In this document: positions 49,976-60,989 of the stretch, in pieces | Layout of the letters: every line of letters starts with the position of its first letter | How positions within the stretch are numbered: the stretch's first letter is position 1 | NCBI RefSeq assembly: GCF_027286305.1 | Contig: NZ_CP114599.1 | Span: forward strand, 2,852,001-2,916,000 | Reading direction: 5' to 3' | Length of the DNA: 64,000 nucleotides | Source of the DNA: Phenylobacterium sp. NIBR 498073 | GTDB taxonomy: Bacteria; Pseudomonadota; Alphaproteobacteria; Caulobacterales; Caulobacteraceae | Notes under the pieces: generated by a model | Seen by the model: the letters and a program-made list of their open reading frames with translations, nothing else | What the model was told of the DNA's origin: nothing | Database searches by the model: none | Made by a program: the position numbers and the translations under genes

Positions 49976-50434
49976 TCAGACTTTGATCTTGTGGCCGGTG
50001 GCCTGCTCCATCTGCGCGACTGACAACTTCTCGACCGTCTGGCCGAATGACCACGGGTGGTCCTCCACATCGCGACAGGTGAAGACACGGTCGCCATAGG
50101 GCTGGTCGGCGGGCTCCCGCTCTATCTTCGCCCCGGCTGCGCGCGCGCGTGCGCAGAGCTCGTCGAGACCCGACTGCAGCTGGACGTGGACCGACTGGGT
50201 CGAGCGCCCGCCGAATGTGGCCGGACTGACCGCGCCGTCGCCGACAGGCGGTCCGACCACCATTACATAGCCGCCAAGCAGCCAGAGTTCGGAGTGGATG
50301 ACGCCGCCCCGCCCGTCCTCAACGACCATGCCGGCCTCGAAGCCGAACGCCCTTTCGAGCCAAGCGATGGCGCCCATCGCATCCTGGTACCAGAGCAGCG
50401 GCCCTATCGTGGGAAGCCTCGCACGGTCGCCCAT
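49976..50434 (-). CDS. VOC-family (glyoxalase-like) protein, first gene of operon
   Basis: A 152-residue paralogue of the VOC gene that follows it: LLWYQDAMGAIAWLERAFGFEAGMV near 13-37, LQSGLDELCARARAAGAKI near 87-105 and CRDVEDHPWSFGQ near 121-133. It opens the VOC, VOC, ArsR, SRPBCC operon; the AT-rich region 50490-50533 is its control region. The two VOC proteins differ enough that they may form heterodimers or have different ligands. Confidence 0.88.
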   Translation of the reverse strand: MGDRARLPTIGPLLWYQDAMGAIAWLERAFGFEAGMVVEDGRGGVIHSELWLLGGYVMVVGPPVGDGAVSPATFGGRSTQSVHVQLQSGLDELCARARAAGAKIEREPADQPYGDRVFTCRDVEDHPWSFGQTVEKLSVAQMEQATGHKIKV

Positions 50435-50506
50435 GTCACGCCTCCATCGGAGGAGCGGCCGGAAATGGCCGCGGTCACCCCCTCGACGCTGATTTCACAA
50501 TCATAG

Positions 50507-50532
50507 AATATTTTCGATAATGCGCAAATATA
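50507..50532 (-). promoter_or_regulatory. AT-rich dyad upstream of the VOC/ArsR operon
   Basis: AATATTT at 50507-50513 and AAATATA at 50526-50532 form an imperfect inverted repeat in a local AT-rich patch (50490-50536), rare for this genome. It is a likely ArsR-type operator and promoter region. Confidence 0.4.
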
Positions 50533-50536
50533 TAGT

Positions 50537-51778
50537 TCATTGCGCCAGGGCCGCGTCAGCGAGCACCCGCCCACCGTCATTCGGTTCAGGCTTCACGCCC
50601 AGCAGATCGGTCAGCACCGTGTAGACATCGACGTTGTCCGTGGTCGGGGTGACGACGCCGCGACGGAAACCCGGGCCGTGCCCAATGAACACCGCCGCCA
50701 TTTCGGGCGCAGCGGGGTCGAAGCCGTGATCGCCGCCGCGGATCGGCCGCTTGGCGACCCACTCATGGGTGGTGATCTCCCAGCCGGTCTGCGAGAGGCA
50801 GAAGATCGGCGCGACCCGGCGATGGGCTCCGAAGTGATAGCGGGCGGGGATCTCGCTCCTGCGCCAGCAGGTCATGTGCTCATGAGGCGTGATCAGCGCG
50901 GCTTCAACTTCGGCCTCACGCCCGGCGGCCGGATAGTAGGACATGAAGGCGCCCATAGCCACCGACTGGCCGGCATCCTTGGGCAGGATGTCGTCGACAT
51001 AGATCACCCGCTCCCGGGAAATCGGCGCCATCCCATGGTCTGCGGTAACAATCAGGTTGGCGGTCAGGCCGCGAGCCGCTAGGCGCTCGGTCAGCCGGCC
51101 GATCGCCGCGTCGGTCCGGCGCAGCATCTCGGTGAGCTCCGGCGAGTCCGGCCCGCTCCAATGGCCGGCGGTGTCGACCTCGTCGAAATAGAGGGTGACG
51201 AACCTCGGCCGCTGCTCGGGTGGCGCGTCCAGCCAGGCCAGCACCTGGTCGACCCGCGCGGTCGCACTGAGCGCCTGGTTGAACGGCAGCCACTGGCTAG
51301 GCCGCACGCCGTGGATCGCCGCCTCCGATCCCGGCCAGAACATCGTCGCCGTCCTGATCCCAGCACGCTCGGCGCTGACCCAGATCGGCGTGCCGTCGTC
51401 CCACCAGCGCGCGTCAGCGACCGCCGCCTTGTTCGACAGCGCGAACTTCACGCCCGGAATCTCCGCATCGAGCATGTTGTTGTCGATGATCCCGTGACGG
51501 TCAGGCCGCTGCCCCGTCACAAGCGTGTAGTGGTTCGGGAAGGTCTTGCTGGGGAACGATGGCCGGATGACGCCGTGCACGCCCTCCTGCGCCAGACGGG
51601 ACAGGTTCGGCGTGACCCCGCGGTCCAGATAGTCGGCGCGGAAGCCGTCGATCGAAACCAGGATCAGCAGCGGCGCTGGCGTCTTGGCCGCCAGGTCCGG
51701 CTTGATCGGCGTCGGCGCGCAGGCCGCAAGGGCCAGGATGATCAGGACGCTGGCCCAGAGGTGTCGGAGCGATCTCAT
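50537..51778 (-). CDS. Alkaline phosphatase superfamily (nucleotide pyrophosphatase/phosphodiesterase-like) lipoprotein
   Basis: A 413-residue protein: lipobox LALAAC (Cys20), then VSIDGFRADYLDRGVTPNLSRLAQEGVHG near 40-68 (first metal site) and the nucleophile segment FPSKTFPNHYTLVTGQRPDRHG near 77-98 with the catalytic Thr; YFDEVDTAGHWSG near 198-210; ADHGM near 248-252 and HGF near 347. It matches ENPP-type phosphodiesterases (Type I), probably acting on extracellular nucleotides or phosphodiesters. AAGCTAGC (minus-strand GCTAGCTT at 51786-51793) lies 7 nt before ATG, so it looks leaderless. Confidence 0.9.
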   Translation of the reverse strand: MRSLRHLWASVLIILALAACAPTPIKPDLAAKTPAPLLILVSIDGFRADYLDRGVTPNLSRLAQEGVHGVIRPSFPSKTFPNHYTLVTGQRPDRHGIIDNNMLDAEIPGVKFALSNKAAVADARWWDDGTPIWVSAERAGIRTATMFWPGSEAAIHGVRPSQWLPFNQALSATARVDQVLAWLDAPPEQRPRFVTLYFDEVDTAGHWSGPDSPELTEMLRRTDAAIGRLTERLAARGLTANLIVTADHGMAPISRERVIYVDDILPKDAGQSVAMGAFMSYYPAAGREAEVEAALITPHEHMTCWRRSEIPARYHFGAHRRVAPIFCLSQTGWEITTHEWVAKRPIRGGDHGFDPAAPEMAAVFIGHGPGFRRGVVTPTTDNVDVYTVLTDLLGVKPEPNDGGRVLADAALAQ

Positions 51779-51810
51779 GACGGTGAAGCTAGCCGAGCAA
51801 CCGTACATAG

Positions 51811-51840
51811 CAAAAGCCCCGGACGTTTCCGTCCGGGGCT
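51811..51840 (-). terminator. Rho-independent terminator after rplQ
   Basis: An 11-bp stem, AGCCCCGGACG and CGTCCGGGGCT with loop TTTC, followed on the minus strand by TTTTG. It ends the ribosomal protein operon. Confidence 0.88.
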
Positions 51841-51866
51841 CCGCGAAAGTCTGAGATTGGGTCGGC

Positions 51867-52283
51867 TTATTCGTCGGCGAAGCCGACGTTCTGCACCGGG
51901 CCCGAGTCCTTGCCCTTTTCGGCCGGGTCGCGATCGACGAACTCGATCACGGCCAGCGGGGCGTTGTCGCCGTAGCGGTAGCCGGCCTTCAGGACGCGGA
52001 TGTAGCCGCCCTGACGTTCCTTGTAGCGCGGGCCGAGGACGGCGAAGAGCTTGCCGACCTGCTCGACGTCGCGAACCTTGCTGATCGCCTGACGGCGAGC
52101 GTGCAGGTCGCCGCGCTTGGCCAGGGTGACCAGCTTTTCGACGACCGGACGCAGTTCCTTGGCCTTCGGCAGGGTGGTGACGATCTGCTCGTGCTTGATC
52201 AGGCTCGCCGCCATGTTGGCGAACATCGCGGTGCGGTGGGCGGTCGTGCGACCCAGTTTGCGATGGGCTTTGCCGTGACGCAT
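51867..52283 (-). CDS. rplQ: 50S ribosomal protein L17
   Basis: A 138-residue protein with the L17 start [21 protein letters not shown] and core [30 protein letters not shown]. Last gene of the block. It is separated from rpoA by 217 nt that contain a terminator-like hairpin, so L17 may have its own minor promoter. Confidence 0.98.
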   Translation of the reverse strand: MRHGKAHRKLGRTTAHRTAMFANMAASLIKHEQIVTTLPKAKELRPVVEKLVTLAKRGDLHARRQAISKVRDVEQVGKLFAVLGPRYKERQGGYIRVLKAGYRYGDNAPLAVIEFVDRDPAEKGKDSGPVQNVGFADE

Positions 52284-52469
52284 TTCATATCTCCTGGGCC
52301 TATGGGCCCGCTGGGCGCTCCGACTTGTCGGACCGTCGCCCTTGCCTAACCAAGTCCCAGCCTGCTCCCGCCTGGGTCAGAACGAAGCGCCGGAGCCCTC
52401 GACCGCGATGCGGAGTCCCTGGGCCCTCGCCGCCGAAGCGGCGCGGAGTCGACGCGCAGTCCAAAAGTA

Positions 52470-52494
52470 CCGAGGCCCGCCAGGCGGGCCTCGG
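52470..52494 (-). terminator. Terminator-like hairpin between rpoA and rplQ
   Basis: An 11-bp stem, 52470-52480 paired with 52484-52494, loop CAG, with minus-strand tail TACTTTT. It lies directly after the rpoA stop, so it could end part of the transcripts before rplQ. The 217-nt rpoA-rplQ gap also contains a small TCCGA/TCGGA hairpin near 52319-52332 but no ORF. Confidence 0.65.
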
Positions 52495-52500
52495 GGGGTC

Positions 52501-53517
52501 TTACATCTGATCGTCGAACTTCTTGGCGAGTTCTTCGATGTTTTCCGGCGGCCAGTTCGGCACGTCCATGCCGAGATGCAGGTTCATGCCGGCGAGCACT
52601 TCCTTGATCTCGTTCAACGACTTGCGGCCGAAGTTCGGAGTGCGGAGCATTTCCGCCTCGGTCTTCTGGATCAGGTCGCCGATGTAGACGATGTTGTCGT
52701 TCTTCAGGCAGTTGGCCGAGCGAACCGAGAGCTCCAGCTCGTCGACCTTCTTCAGCAGCGCCGGGTTGAACGGCAGTTCCGGCTTGGACTCGCCTTCGAC
52801 CTTCTTCTTCGGTTCTTCGAAGGTGATGAAGATCTGCAGCTGGTCCTGGAGGATACGGGCGGCGAAGGCCACCGCGTCCACCGGCGAGATCGCGCCGTTG
52901 GTTTCCACTTCCATGATCAGCTTGTCGTAGTCGAGGCTCTGGCCCTGGCGGGTCGGCTCGACGCGATAGGCGACGCGCTTGACCGGCGAGTACAGGCTGT
53001 CGACCGCGATCAGACCGATCGGGGCGTCTTCCGGACGGTTGCGCTCGGCCGGGACGTAGCCCTTGCCGTTGTTGACCGTGAACTCCATGCGCACGGTGGC
53101 GCCGTCGTCCAGCGTGCAGAGCACGTGGTCGGGGTTCAGGATCTCGATGTCCGACGGGACTTCGATCTGGCCGGCGGTCACCACGCCCGGACCGGTGGCC
53201 TTCAGCGTCATGCGCTTGGGGCCCTCGGCGTGCATGCGCAGCGCCAGTTGCTTGATGTTCAGGACGATGTCGACAACGTCCTCGCGAACGCCTTCCAGCG
53301 ACGAGAACTCATGCACCACGCCGTCGATCTGGACGGCGGTGACGGCCGCGCCCTGCAGCGACGACAGAAGCACACGGCGGAGGCTGTTGCCGAGCGTCAC
53401 CCCGAAACCGCGCTCGAGCGGCTCGGCCACCAGACGCGCCTTGCGGTTCGCGTCGGTTCCGGCCTCGATCAGCGGCTTCTCGGGACGGATGAGCTCGTTC
53501 CAGTTTCTTTCGATCAC
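52501..53517 (-). CDS. rpoA: DNA-directed RNA polymerase alpha subunit
   Basis: A 338-residue alpha subunit: N-terminal dimerisation domain ([23 protein letters not shown] near 32-54) and C-terminal alpha-CTD (about 250-320, [21 protein letters not shown] and [23 protein letters not shown]). Assembles RNA polymerase and contacts activators and UP elements. Size normal for alphaproteobacteria. Confidence 0.98.
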   Translation of the reverse strand: MIERNWNELIRPEKPLIEAGTDANRKARLVAEPLERGFGVTLGNSLRRVLLSSLQGAAVTAVQIDGVVHEFSSLEGVREDVVDIVLNIKQLALRMHAEGPKRMTLKATGPGVVTAGQIEVPSDIEILNPDHVLCTLDDGATVRMEFTVNNGKGYVPAERNRPEDAPIGLIAVDSLYSPVKRVAYRVEPTRQGQSLDYDKLIMEVETNGAISPVDAVAFAARILQDQLQIFITFEEPKKKVEGESKPELPFNPALLKKVDELELSVRSANCLKNDNIVYIGDLIQKTEAEMLRTPNFGRKSLNEIKEVLAGMNLHLGMDVPNWPPENIEELAKKFDDQM

Positions 53518-53597
53518 GTAGAGATGTCCCTCGAAACGCAGGATCGCCGGACACGAAAAGCTCGGTCCGGCGCGTGGGGAGTGCGGTACTGCGGTAC

Positions 53598-53987
53598 TTA
53601 GACCCGCCGGCGCTTGGGCGGCCGGCAGCCGTTATGCGGAATGGGGGTCACGTCGCGGATGGTGGTGATCGTCATGCCGACCGCCTGAAGCGCGCGCAGC
53701 GCCGACTCACGGCCGGAACCCGGACCGGAGACGTTCACTTCGAGGGTCTTCACGCCGTGCTCGGCGGCCTTGCGGCCAGCGTCCTCGGCCGCCATCTGCG
53801 CGGCGTACGGGGTCGACTTCCGGGAACCCTTGAACCCCATCATGCCGGCCGACGACCAGGAGATGGTGTTCCCCTGCGCGTCCGTGATGGTGATCATGGT
53901 GTTGTTGAACGAGGCGTTCACGTGCGCCACGCCCGAGGTGATGTTCTTGCGTTCGCGACGTTTGACGCGCGCCGGTTCCTTGGCCAT
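53598..53987 (-). CDS. rpsK: 30S ribosomal protein S11
   Basis: A 129-residue S11 with [22 protein letters not shown] near 19-40 and the C-terminal [18 protein letters not shown]. Platform protein of the 30S subunit. Between rpsM (12 nt upstream) and rpoA (80 nt downstream). Confidence 0.98.
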   Translation of the reverse strand: MAKEPARVKRRERKNITSGVAHVNASFNNTMITITDAQGNTISWSSAGMMGFKGSRKSTPYAAQMAAEDAGRKAAEHGVKTLEVNVSGPGSGRESALRALQAVGMTITTIRDVTPIPHNGCRPPKRRRV

Positions 53988-53999
53988 CGCTAAGCTCTC

Positions 54000-54368
54000 T
54001 TACTTCTTCTTGCCGGCGATCGGCTTGGCCGGACCCTTGCGGGTGCGGGCGTTCGTGTGGGTGCGCTGACCGCGGACCGGCAGGCCCTTACGGTGACGCA
54101 GGCCGCGGTAGCAGGCCAGGTCCATCAGACGCTTGATGTTGACCGCCGTCTCGCGACGCAGGTCGCCCTCGACGAGGTAGTCGCGGTCGATCGTCTCACG
54201 GATCTGCAGCACTTCAGCATCGGTCAGCTGATTGACGCGGCGAGCGTCTTCGATGCCAACCTTATGGACGATCTCCTTGGCTTTCGCCTGGCCGATCCCA
54301 TGGATGTACTGCAGCGCGATGACGACGCGCTTGTTAGTCGGAATGTTGACGCCAGCGATACGGGCCAC
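54000..54368 (-). CDS. rpsM: 30S ribosomal protein S13
   Basis: A 122-residue S13: [20 protein letters not shown] at the start, [20 protein letters not shown] near 91-110 and a lysine end. Starts 106 nt after a strong internal promoter, so S13-S11-alpha-L17 can be transcribed apart from the spc block. Confidence 0.98.
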   Translation of the reverse strand: MARIAGVNIPTNKRVVIALQYIHGIGQAKAKEIVHKVGIEDARRVNQLTDAEVLQIRETIDRDYLVEGDLRRETAVNIKRLMDLACYRGLRHRKGLPVRGQRTHTNARTRKGPAKPIAGKKK

Positions 54369-54473
54369 GCGTTGAATCTCCTAGTCACGCAGAGAAGCGC
54401 GAACGGCGCCCCGGCCCAGAATCCCGTATGGGAAGGCCGGCACGTCCTTCGCGCCCTTTCGCGGAAGCGCACC

Positions 54474-54501
54474 GTTATAGGGAACGTTGCGTTTCCGTCA
54501 A
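54474..54501 (-). promoter_or_regulatory. Strong internal promoter before rpsM-rpsK-rpoA-rplQ
   Basis: On the minus strand TTGACG (54501-54496) and TATAAC (54479-54474) are 16 nt apart, close to the sigma-70 optimum. It lies in the 201-nt adk-rpsM gap (54369-54569), which also holds a TCTGAA/TTCAGA hairpin (54519-54534). No ORF is seen there. Confidence 0.75.
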
Positions 54502-54569
54502 TGGAGCAATCGCAGGAATCTGAAGGTTTTCAGACTTCCGCAATCGCTGGGCGGGTTTGTCGCCGGTCG

Positions 54570-55133
54570 TCAGGCCTTGAGGGCCTGGTCGATTCCGGCG
54601 GCGACGTCCTCGATCGAGCCCATGCCGTCCAGCTCAACCAGCTTTTTCTGGTCCTGATAGTACGGCAACAAGGGCGCGGTCTGGTCGTTGTAGGCCGAGA
54701 GCCGCACCTTGAAGCTCTCGGGATTGTCGTCGGGGCGGCCCGACTCGGCGAAGCGACCTGCAACTCGATTGAGGAGCTGCTCGTCGTCCACCTTCAGGCG
54801 CAGCACTAGATCGATTCGCGAGCCGCGCTTGGCCAGCATCTCGTCGAGCGCCTTGGCCTGAGCCAGGGTCCGCGGAAAGCCGTCGAAGATCGCCCCGCCG
54901 GCCGCCTCGGCCTCCGGCAGACGCTCTTCGATCAGCGCAATGACGATCTCGTCGGTGACCAGCTCGCCCCGCTGCATCACGCCCTCGACGCGCTTGCCGA
55001 GCTCGGAGCCCGACGCGATCGCGGCGCGCAGCATGTCTCCGGTGGAGAGCTGGACCATCTTGCGGGAGTCCACCAGGCGCTTGGCCTGGGTCCCCTTGCC
55101 CGCCGCCGGCGGGCCGAACAGGATCAAATTCAT
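54570..55133 (-). CDS. adk: Adenylate kinase
   Basis: A 187-residue kinase of the short type without a full LID domain: P-loop LFGPPAAGKGTQAKRL near 5-20, VDSRKMVQLSTGDMLRAA near 21-38 and DGFPRTLAQAKALD near 83-96. It interconverts 2 ADP with ATP and AMP. Between secY and rpsM, its usual place in the alphaproteobacterial spc operon. Confidence 0.97.
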   Translation of the reverse strand: MNLILFGPPAAGKGTQAKRLVDSRKMVQLSTGDMLRAAIASGSELGKRVEGVMQRGELVTDEIVIALIEERLPEAEAAGGAIFDGFPRTLAQAKALDEMLAKRGSRIDLVLRLKVDDEQLLNRVAGRFAESGRPDDNPESFKVRLSAYNDQTAPLLPYYQDQKKLVELDGMGSIEDVAAGIDQALKA

Positions 55134-55182
55134 CTTCTTAAATGTCCCCCTCCCCGGCCGCCCCTTTCGGCCGGTCCGATCC

Positions 55183-56532
<1,350 letters not shown>

Positions 56533-56691
56533 TTAGAACCCCAGACTGAAGGACCGGACGTACATAGGGCGTCCATCCTGCGCTGTCATCCGGCCGCCTT
56601 GCCTCACCCTCCCCCAAATGTGTGGAAGCGGGCCAGGCCGGCGCCGGATGGTCAGCGTGGGTCCCCGCGCCTAAAGCGCGGAGAGAGCGGC

Positions 56692-57177
56692 TTACTCGGC
56701 GGCTTCAGCAGCGGCCGGAGCGGTCGTGGTGACCTTGCCGCCGGCCTTTTCGACCGCAGCCTTGGCCGAGGCCGAGGCCGAGTAGACGGTGATTTCGATC
56801 TTCGACTTCAGCTCGCCCTTGCCGAGCAGCTTCACGCCGTCCTTTTCACGACGCAGCACGCCGGCGGCCACCAGGGCGGCGCCGTCGATGGCCTTCTTGG
56901 CGTCGAGCTTGCCGGCGGCGATCGCCTGCTCCAGGCGCCACAGGTTCACTTCGGCGAATTCCTTGGCGAACGGGTTGTTGAAGCCACGCTTCGGCATCCG
57001 CATGTGCAGCGGCATCTGGCCGCCTTCGAAGCCGTTGATCGACACGCCGGTGCGGGACTTCTGGCCCTTCACACCACGGCCGCCGGTCTTGCCCTTGCCC
57101 GAACCCGGGCCGCGGCCGACGCGCATGCGGTTCTTGGTGGAGCCTTCGCGCGGCGAAAGTTCGTTGAGCTTGGTCAT
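56692..57177 (-). CDS. rplO: 50S ribosomal protein L15
   Basis: A 161-residue L15. The glycine- and arginine-rich start [29 protein letters not shown] is split at residue 20 by the family's usual KGGRG end, and [21 protein letters not shown] follows near 52-72. The C-terminus is alanine-rich. ATG 57177 matches the family start MTKLNEL. Confidence 0.97.
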   Translation of the reverse strand: MTKLNELSPREGSTKNRMRVGRGPGSGKGKTGGRGVKGQKSRTGVSINGFEGGQMPLHMRMPKRGFNNPFAKEFAEVNLWRLEQAIAAGKLDAKKAIDGAALVAAGVLRREKDGVKLLGKGELKSKIEITVYSASASAKAAVEKAGGKVTTTAPAAAEAAE

Positions 57178-57311
57178 GTGACGCCTCTCCTTGGAGATCT
57201 GTCGCCCGGGGACCACCCCGGACTCGGCTGAAAAGAAAACTTGGCCGCCGAAACGGCCGAAGAGGCGACGCTTTTGGCGCCGCCTCTCCTAAACGTCCAG
57301 TCGAAAGGCGC

Positions 57312-57491
57312 TTAGCCTTCGATCACTTCCACCATGTGATGGACCTTGGCGATCATCCCGCGCACCGACGGGGTGTCTTCCAGGACCGACACGCGGCCGA
57401 TGCGGTTCAGACCGAGACCGATGAGGGTCGCGCGCTGATCGCTCTTGCGGCGGATGGGGCTCGCCGTCTGACGAACGGTCACCTTAGCCAT
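57312..57491 (-). CDS. rpmD: 50S ribosomal protein L30
   Basis: A 59-residue protein read on the minus strand: starts [20 protein letters not shown], then [20 protein letters not shown] and a tail with [15 protein letters not shown]. It is a clear L30 and lies between rpsE and rplO, its normal place; its small size makes it easy to miss. The rplO gap of 134 nt contains a hairpin (GAGGCGACG/CGCCTC near 57261-57286). Confidence 0.93.
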   Translation of the reverse strand: MAKVTVRQTASPIRRKSDQRATLIGLGLNRIGRVSVLEDTPSVRGMIAKVHHMVEVIEG

Positions 57492-57494
57492 GGA

Positions 57495-58103
57495 TTACTC
57501 TCCGTCAGCGGCGGCGACCGCAGCGCTGTCGGCCTTGCGGCCCAGCACGTCGGCGACCTTCTTGCCGCGCTTGGCGGCGACCTGGCGGGGCGAAGACTGA
57601 GCCTTCAGCGCCTCGAAGGTCGCGCGCACCATGTTGTAGGGGTTCGACGAGCCGACCGACTTGCCGACGACGTCCTGGACGCCGAGGGTTTCGAGCACCG
57701 CACGCATCGGACCGCCGGCGATGACGCCGGTGCCCGGAGGAGCCGAGCGGACCATGACCTTGCCGGCGCCCCAACGGCCAGCGCCGTCGTGGTGCAGGGT
57801 GCGGCTCTCGCGGAGCGGCACGCGGATCATCGACTTCTTGGCTTCCTCGGTCGCCTTGCGGATGGCTTCCGGCACTTCACGCGCCTTGCCATGACCGTAG
57901 CCGACGCGGCCCTTCTGATCGCCGACCACCATCAGGGCGGCGAACGAGAAGCGACGGCCGCCCTTCACGGTGGCGGCGACGCGGTTGATGTGCACCAGCT
58001 TCTCGACGATGTCGGATTCGGCGCGCTCTTCCGCTTGATTGCCGCGGTTGCGGTCACGACGGCCTTGGCCGTCACCACCACGTTGTTCGTTTCCACGAGC
58101 CAT
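57495..58103 (-). CDS. rpsE: 30S ribosomal protein S5
   Basis: A 202-residue S5, long for the family because of an acidic/arginine N-terminal extension ([21 protein letters not shown] before about 30). Core motifs: [20 protein letters not shown] near 37-56, [17 protein letters not shown] near 68-84 and [19 protein letters not shown] near 124-142. Ribosomal accuracy and mRNA entry. Confidence 0.97.
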   Translation of the reverse strand: MARGNEQRGGDGQGRRDRNRGNQAEERAESDIVEKLVHINRVAATVKGGRRFSFAALMVVGDQKGRVGYGHGKAREVPEAIRKATEEAKKSMIRVPLRESRTLHHDGAGRWGAGKVMVRSAPPGTGVIAGGPMRAVLETLGVQDVVGKSVGSSNPYNMVRATFEALKAQSSPRQVAAKRGKKVADVLGRKADSAAVAAADGE

Positions 58104-58113
58104 CAGCGTACCC

Positions 58114-58467
58114 CTAGAAGTTCAGGCCGGCTTCGCGCGCGGCGTCGGCCAGGGCTTTCACCCGGCCGTGGTAGATGTACCCGCCACGATCGAAGACGAC
58201 GTCCTTGACGCCCTTTTCCATGGCGCGTTGCGCCACGAGCGCGCCCACACGGGCGGCGGCGTCCTTGTCGGAACCCTTCTGCTTGTCGCCCTCGAGGGTC
58301 GAGGCGGCAGCCAGGGTCACGCCGCGCTCATCATCGATGACCTGGGCGTAGATGTTCTTGGACGAGCGGAAGACCGACAGACGCGGCCGACCATTCGCCA
58401 CCGACCGCAGACGGATGCGGTTGCGCTCGGCGCGCCGCTTGGCGGTATCACGGGGTTTAAGAGCCAT
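58114..58467 (-). CDS. rplR: 50S ribosomal protein L18
   Basis: A 117-residue L18 that binds 5S r[24 protein letters not shown] near 28-48, [26 protein letters not shown] near 71-96 and [17 protein letters not shown] at the end. Confidence 0.97.
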   Translation of the reverse strand: MALKPRDTAKRRAERNRIRLRSVANGRPRLSVFRSSKNIYAQVIDDERGVTLAAASTLEGDKQKGSDKDAAARVGALVAQRAMEKGVKDVVFDRGGYIYHGRVKALADAAREAGLNF

Positions 58468-58470
58468 GAC

Positions 58471-59004
58471 CTACTTCTTCTTGCCTTCCTTGCGGCGAAC
58501 CTTCTCGCCGGCATAACGGACGCCCTTGCCCTTGTAGGGCTCCGGCGGACGCAGGCGGCGGATCTTAGAAGCGATCTCGCCGACGGCTTGCTTGTCGATG
58601 CCCGAGATCTTGATCTCGGTCTGCTTCGGCGTCGCGAACGTGATCCCGGCGGGCGGGGGCACGTCGACGTCGTGGCTGAAACCCAGCTGCATGGAGAGCG
58701 CCTGGCCCTTCATCGCGGCGCGGTAACCGACGCCGACCAGCTCGAGGGTTTGCTCGAAGCCCTGGGTCACGCCGGTCACCATGTTGCTCACCAGGGTGCG
58801 CGACAGGCCCCACATGGCTTGCGCCCGGGTGGTGTCGACGCGCTTGGTGAGCAGGAGCTCAGCGCCTTCCTGCTTCACTTCGATTTCTTCGGCCACGGTC
58901 CAGGCGAGTTGACCCTTGGGTCCCTTCACCGTGACGGTCTGGCCGTCGATGGTCACCGTCACGCCCGCGGGGACGGCGACCGCCTTCTTTCCAATCCGCG
59001 ACAT
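58471..59004 (-). CDS. rplF: 50S ribosomal protein L6
   Basis: A 177-residue L6: [19 protein letters not shown] start, two alpha/beta repeats, [18 protein letters not shown] near 148-166. Binds 23S rRNA near the factor-binding centre. One base after rpsH. Confidence 0.98.
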   Translation of the reverse strand: MSRIGKKAVAVPAGVTVTIDGQTVTVKGPKGQLAWTVAEEIEVKQEGAELLLTKRVDTTRAQAMWGLSRTLVSNMVTGVTQGFEQTLELVGVGYRAAMKGQALSMQLGFSHDVDVPPPAGITFATPKQTEIKISGIDKQAVGEIASKIRRLRPPEPYKGKGVRYAGEKVRRKEGKKK

Positions 59005-59005
59005 C

Positions 59006-59401
59006 TTAGTAGACCCGCAACAGGACTTCGCCGCCCACGTTCGCGTCGCGCGCGGCCGTGTCCGACATGACGCCCTTCGGCGTCGACAGGATCGAGATAC
59101 CCAGGCCGTTCTTGATCGGCTTCAGGTCCTTGATCGACGAATAGACGCGGCGGCCCGGCTTCGACACGCGGCGGATCTCAGCGATCACCGGCTGGCCGTC
59201 GAAGTACTTCAGCTCGATCTCGAACTCCGGGAACGCGCCCGGCTTCTGAACGAGTTGGTAGCCGCGGATGTAGCCTTCCTCCGCCAGGACGTCGAGGACG
59301 CGCGCGCGCATCTTCGAAGCCGGGGTGGAAACCTTCGAACGGCCGCGGGTGGCGGCGTTCTTGATGCGGGCGATCATATCGCCAACGGGGTCGTTCACCA
59401 T
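59006..59401 (-). CDS. rpsH: 30S ribosomal protein S8
   Basis: A 131-residue S8: [22 protein letters not shown] near 6-27, [24 protein letters not shown] near 67-90 and GEVLLRVY at the end. It is the rRNA-binding protein that also represses the spc operon by binding its mRNA near rplE. Confidence 0.97.
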   Translation of the reverse strand: MVNDPVGDMIARIKNAATRGRSKVSTPASKMRARVLDVLAEEGYIRGYQLVQKPGAFPEFEIELKYFDGQPVIAEIRRVSKPGRRVYSSIKDLKPIKNGLGISILSTPKGVMSDTAARDANVGGEVLLRVY

Positions 59402-59411
59402 GAGACCCTCC

Positions 59412-59717
59412 TCACCAGCTCGACTTGACGAGGCCAGGAATCTGGCCGTTCGAGCCCAGTTCGCGCAGCGCGATCCGGCTCATCTTAAGCTTGCGGTAGT
59501 AGGCGCGCGGACGGCCCGTGACTTCGCAACGATTACGGATGCGGGTCTTGGACGAGTTACGCGGCAGTTCGGCGAGCTTCAGGCGCGCTTCGAAGCGTTC
59601 TTCGAGCGGCAGGCTCTCGTCGTTGGCGATCGCCTTGAGCTCTTCACGCTTCGCGGCGAATTGCTTCACCAGCTTGCGGACCATCTCGTTGCGATTGACG
59701 GCGCTTTTTTTGGCCAT
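59412..59717 (-). CDS. rpsN: 30S ribosomal protein S14
   Basis: A 101-residue S14 of the long, zinc-free type: [22 protein letters not shown] at the start, [26 protein letters not shown] near 63-88. 3' domain of 16S rRNA. Confidence 0.97.
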   Translation of the reverse strand: MAKKSAVNRNEMVRKLVKQFAAKREELKAIANDESLPLEERFEARLKLAELPRNSSKTRIRNRCEVTGRPRAYYRKLKMSRIALRELGSNGQIPGLVKSSW

Positions 59718-59738
59718 TTGTTCTTTCCTTCCCGCCGC

Positions 59739-60299
59739 TTACGCTTGAACGAACGGGAACTGGAATTCCTTGAGAAGCGCGCGCGCTTCGTCGTCGGTCT
59801 TCGCAGTCGTGGCGACGATGATGTCCATGCCCCACATTTGATCGATCTGGTCGTAGTTGATCTCCGGGAACACGATGTGTTCCTTCAGACCCATGGCGTA
59901 GTTGCCACGACCGTCGAACGAAGTGGGCTTCAGGCCCCGGAAGTCCTTCACGCGCGGCAGCGCGATCGTGATCAGACGGTCCAGGAACTCATACATGCGA
60001 TCTTTGCGAAGGGTCACCTTCGCACCGACCACCATGCCCTCGCGCAGCTTGAAGCCGGCGATGGAGTTGCGGGCCTTGGTCGCGACAGGCTTCTGCCCGG
60101 AGATCTTGGTCAGATCGGCGATCGCGGCCTGGACCTTCTTGGAGTCGGTCACGGCCTCGCCGATCCCCATGTTCAGGACGATCTTGTCCAGCTTGGGGAT
60201 CTGCATCTCGTTGGAGTAGCCGAACTGCTCCTTCATCGCGGCGCGGATGCGCGCGCGATATTCGGTCTTAAGCCGCGGCTCGTAAGCTTGCTCAGCCAT
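59739..60299 (-). CDS. rplE: 50S ribosomal protein L5
   Basis: A 186-residue L5 that carries 5S r[25 protein letters not shown] near 34-55, [24 protein letters not shown] near 74-97 and [23 protein letters not shown] near 111-133. Overlaps rplX by 8 nt, the place where S8 autoregulation is expected to act. Confidence 0.97.
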   Translation of the reverse strand: MAEQAYEPRLKTEYRARIRAAMKEQFGYSNEMQIPKLDKIVLNMGIGEAVTDSKKVQAAIADLTKISGQKPVATKARNSIAGFKLREGMVVGAKVTLRKDRMYEFLDRLITIALPRVKDFRGLKPTSFDGRGNYAMGLKEHIVFPEINYDQIDQMWGMDIIVATTAKTDDEARALLKEFQFPFVQA

Positions 60300-60606
60300 T
60301 GATCACCTCACCGGTCGTCTTGGCGACGCGGACCTTCTTGTCGCCTTCGACGCGGAAGCCGACGCGGGTCGGCTTGCCCTTGGAGTCGACGATGGCCACG
60401 TTCGAGATGTGGATCGCCGCTTCCTTGTTCTTGATGCCGCCCTGCGGATCGGTCTGCGTCGGACGGGTGTGGCGCTGAACCATGTTCAGGCCCTCGACCA
60501 CGACGCGGTCTTCCTTCGGCAGCACGCGCAGGACGGCGCCTTGACGGCCCTTGTCCTTGCCCGTGAGGACGACGACGCGGTCGCCCTTCTTGATCTTCGC
60601 GGCCAT
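60292..60606 (-). CDS. rplX: 50S ribosomal protein L24
   Basis: A 104-residue L24 with the KOW start [23 protein letters not shown] near 1-23 and [24 protein letters not shown] near 34-57. Initiates 50S assembly. Overlaps rplN by one base (TAATG). Confidence 0.97.
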   Translation of the reverse strand: MAAKIKKGDRVVVLTGKDKGRQGAVLRVLPKEDRVVVEGLNMVQRHTRPTQTDPQGGIKNKEAAIHISNVAIVDSKGKPTRVGFRVEGDKKVRVAKTTGEVING

Positions 60607-60974
60607 TACAACACCTCGGGGGCGAGCGAGATGATCTTCATGTGGTTCTTGGCGCGCAGTTCGCGGGGAACCGGGCCAAAGATCCGCGTGCCGATCGGCT
60701 CGGATTGCTTGTTCACGATCACGGCGGCGTTCTTATCGAAACGGATCACCGAACCGTCCTTGCGCTTGATCGCCGAGGACGTGCGGACGACGATCGCCTG
60801 CAGCACGTCGCCCTTCTTCACGCGACCGCGCGGAATGGCTTCCTTCACGGAGACGACGATCTTGTCGCCAACGCCGGCGTAGCGGCGACCAGCGCCACCA
60901 AGCACCTTGATGCACATCACACGACGGGCGCCGGAATTGTCGGCGACCTCGAGGTTAGTCTGCATCTGAATCAT
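60606..60974 (-). CDS. rplN: 50S ribosomal protein L14
   Basis: A 122-residue L14: [24 protein letters not shown] near 1-24 and [28 protein letters not shown] at the end, both family hallmarks (last part is one residue over the limit of a motif if read whole; key residues are [13 protein letters not shown]). First gene of the spc operon proper. Confidence 0.98.
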   Translation of the reverse strand: MIQMQTNLEVADNSGARRVMCIKVLGGAGRRYAGVGDKIVVSVKEAIPRGRVKKGDVLQAIVVRTSSAIKRKDGSVIRFDKNAAVIVNKQSEPIGTRIFGPVPRELRAKNHMKIISLAPEVL

Positions 60975-60989
60975 GGGATGAGACTTTCT

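Noticed and set aside
52342-53601. A 419-codon plus-strand frame opposite rpoA
   Set aside because: Shadow of rpoA: composition is typical of antisense GC-rich frames and no motif is visible.
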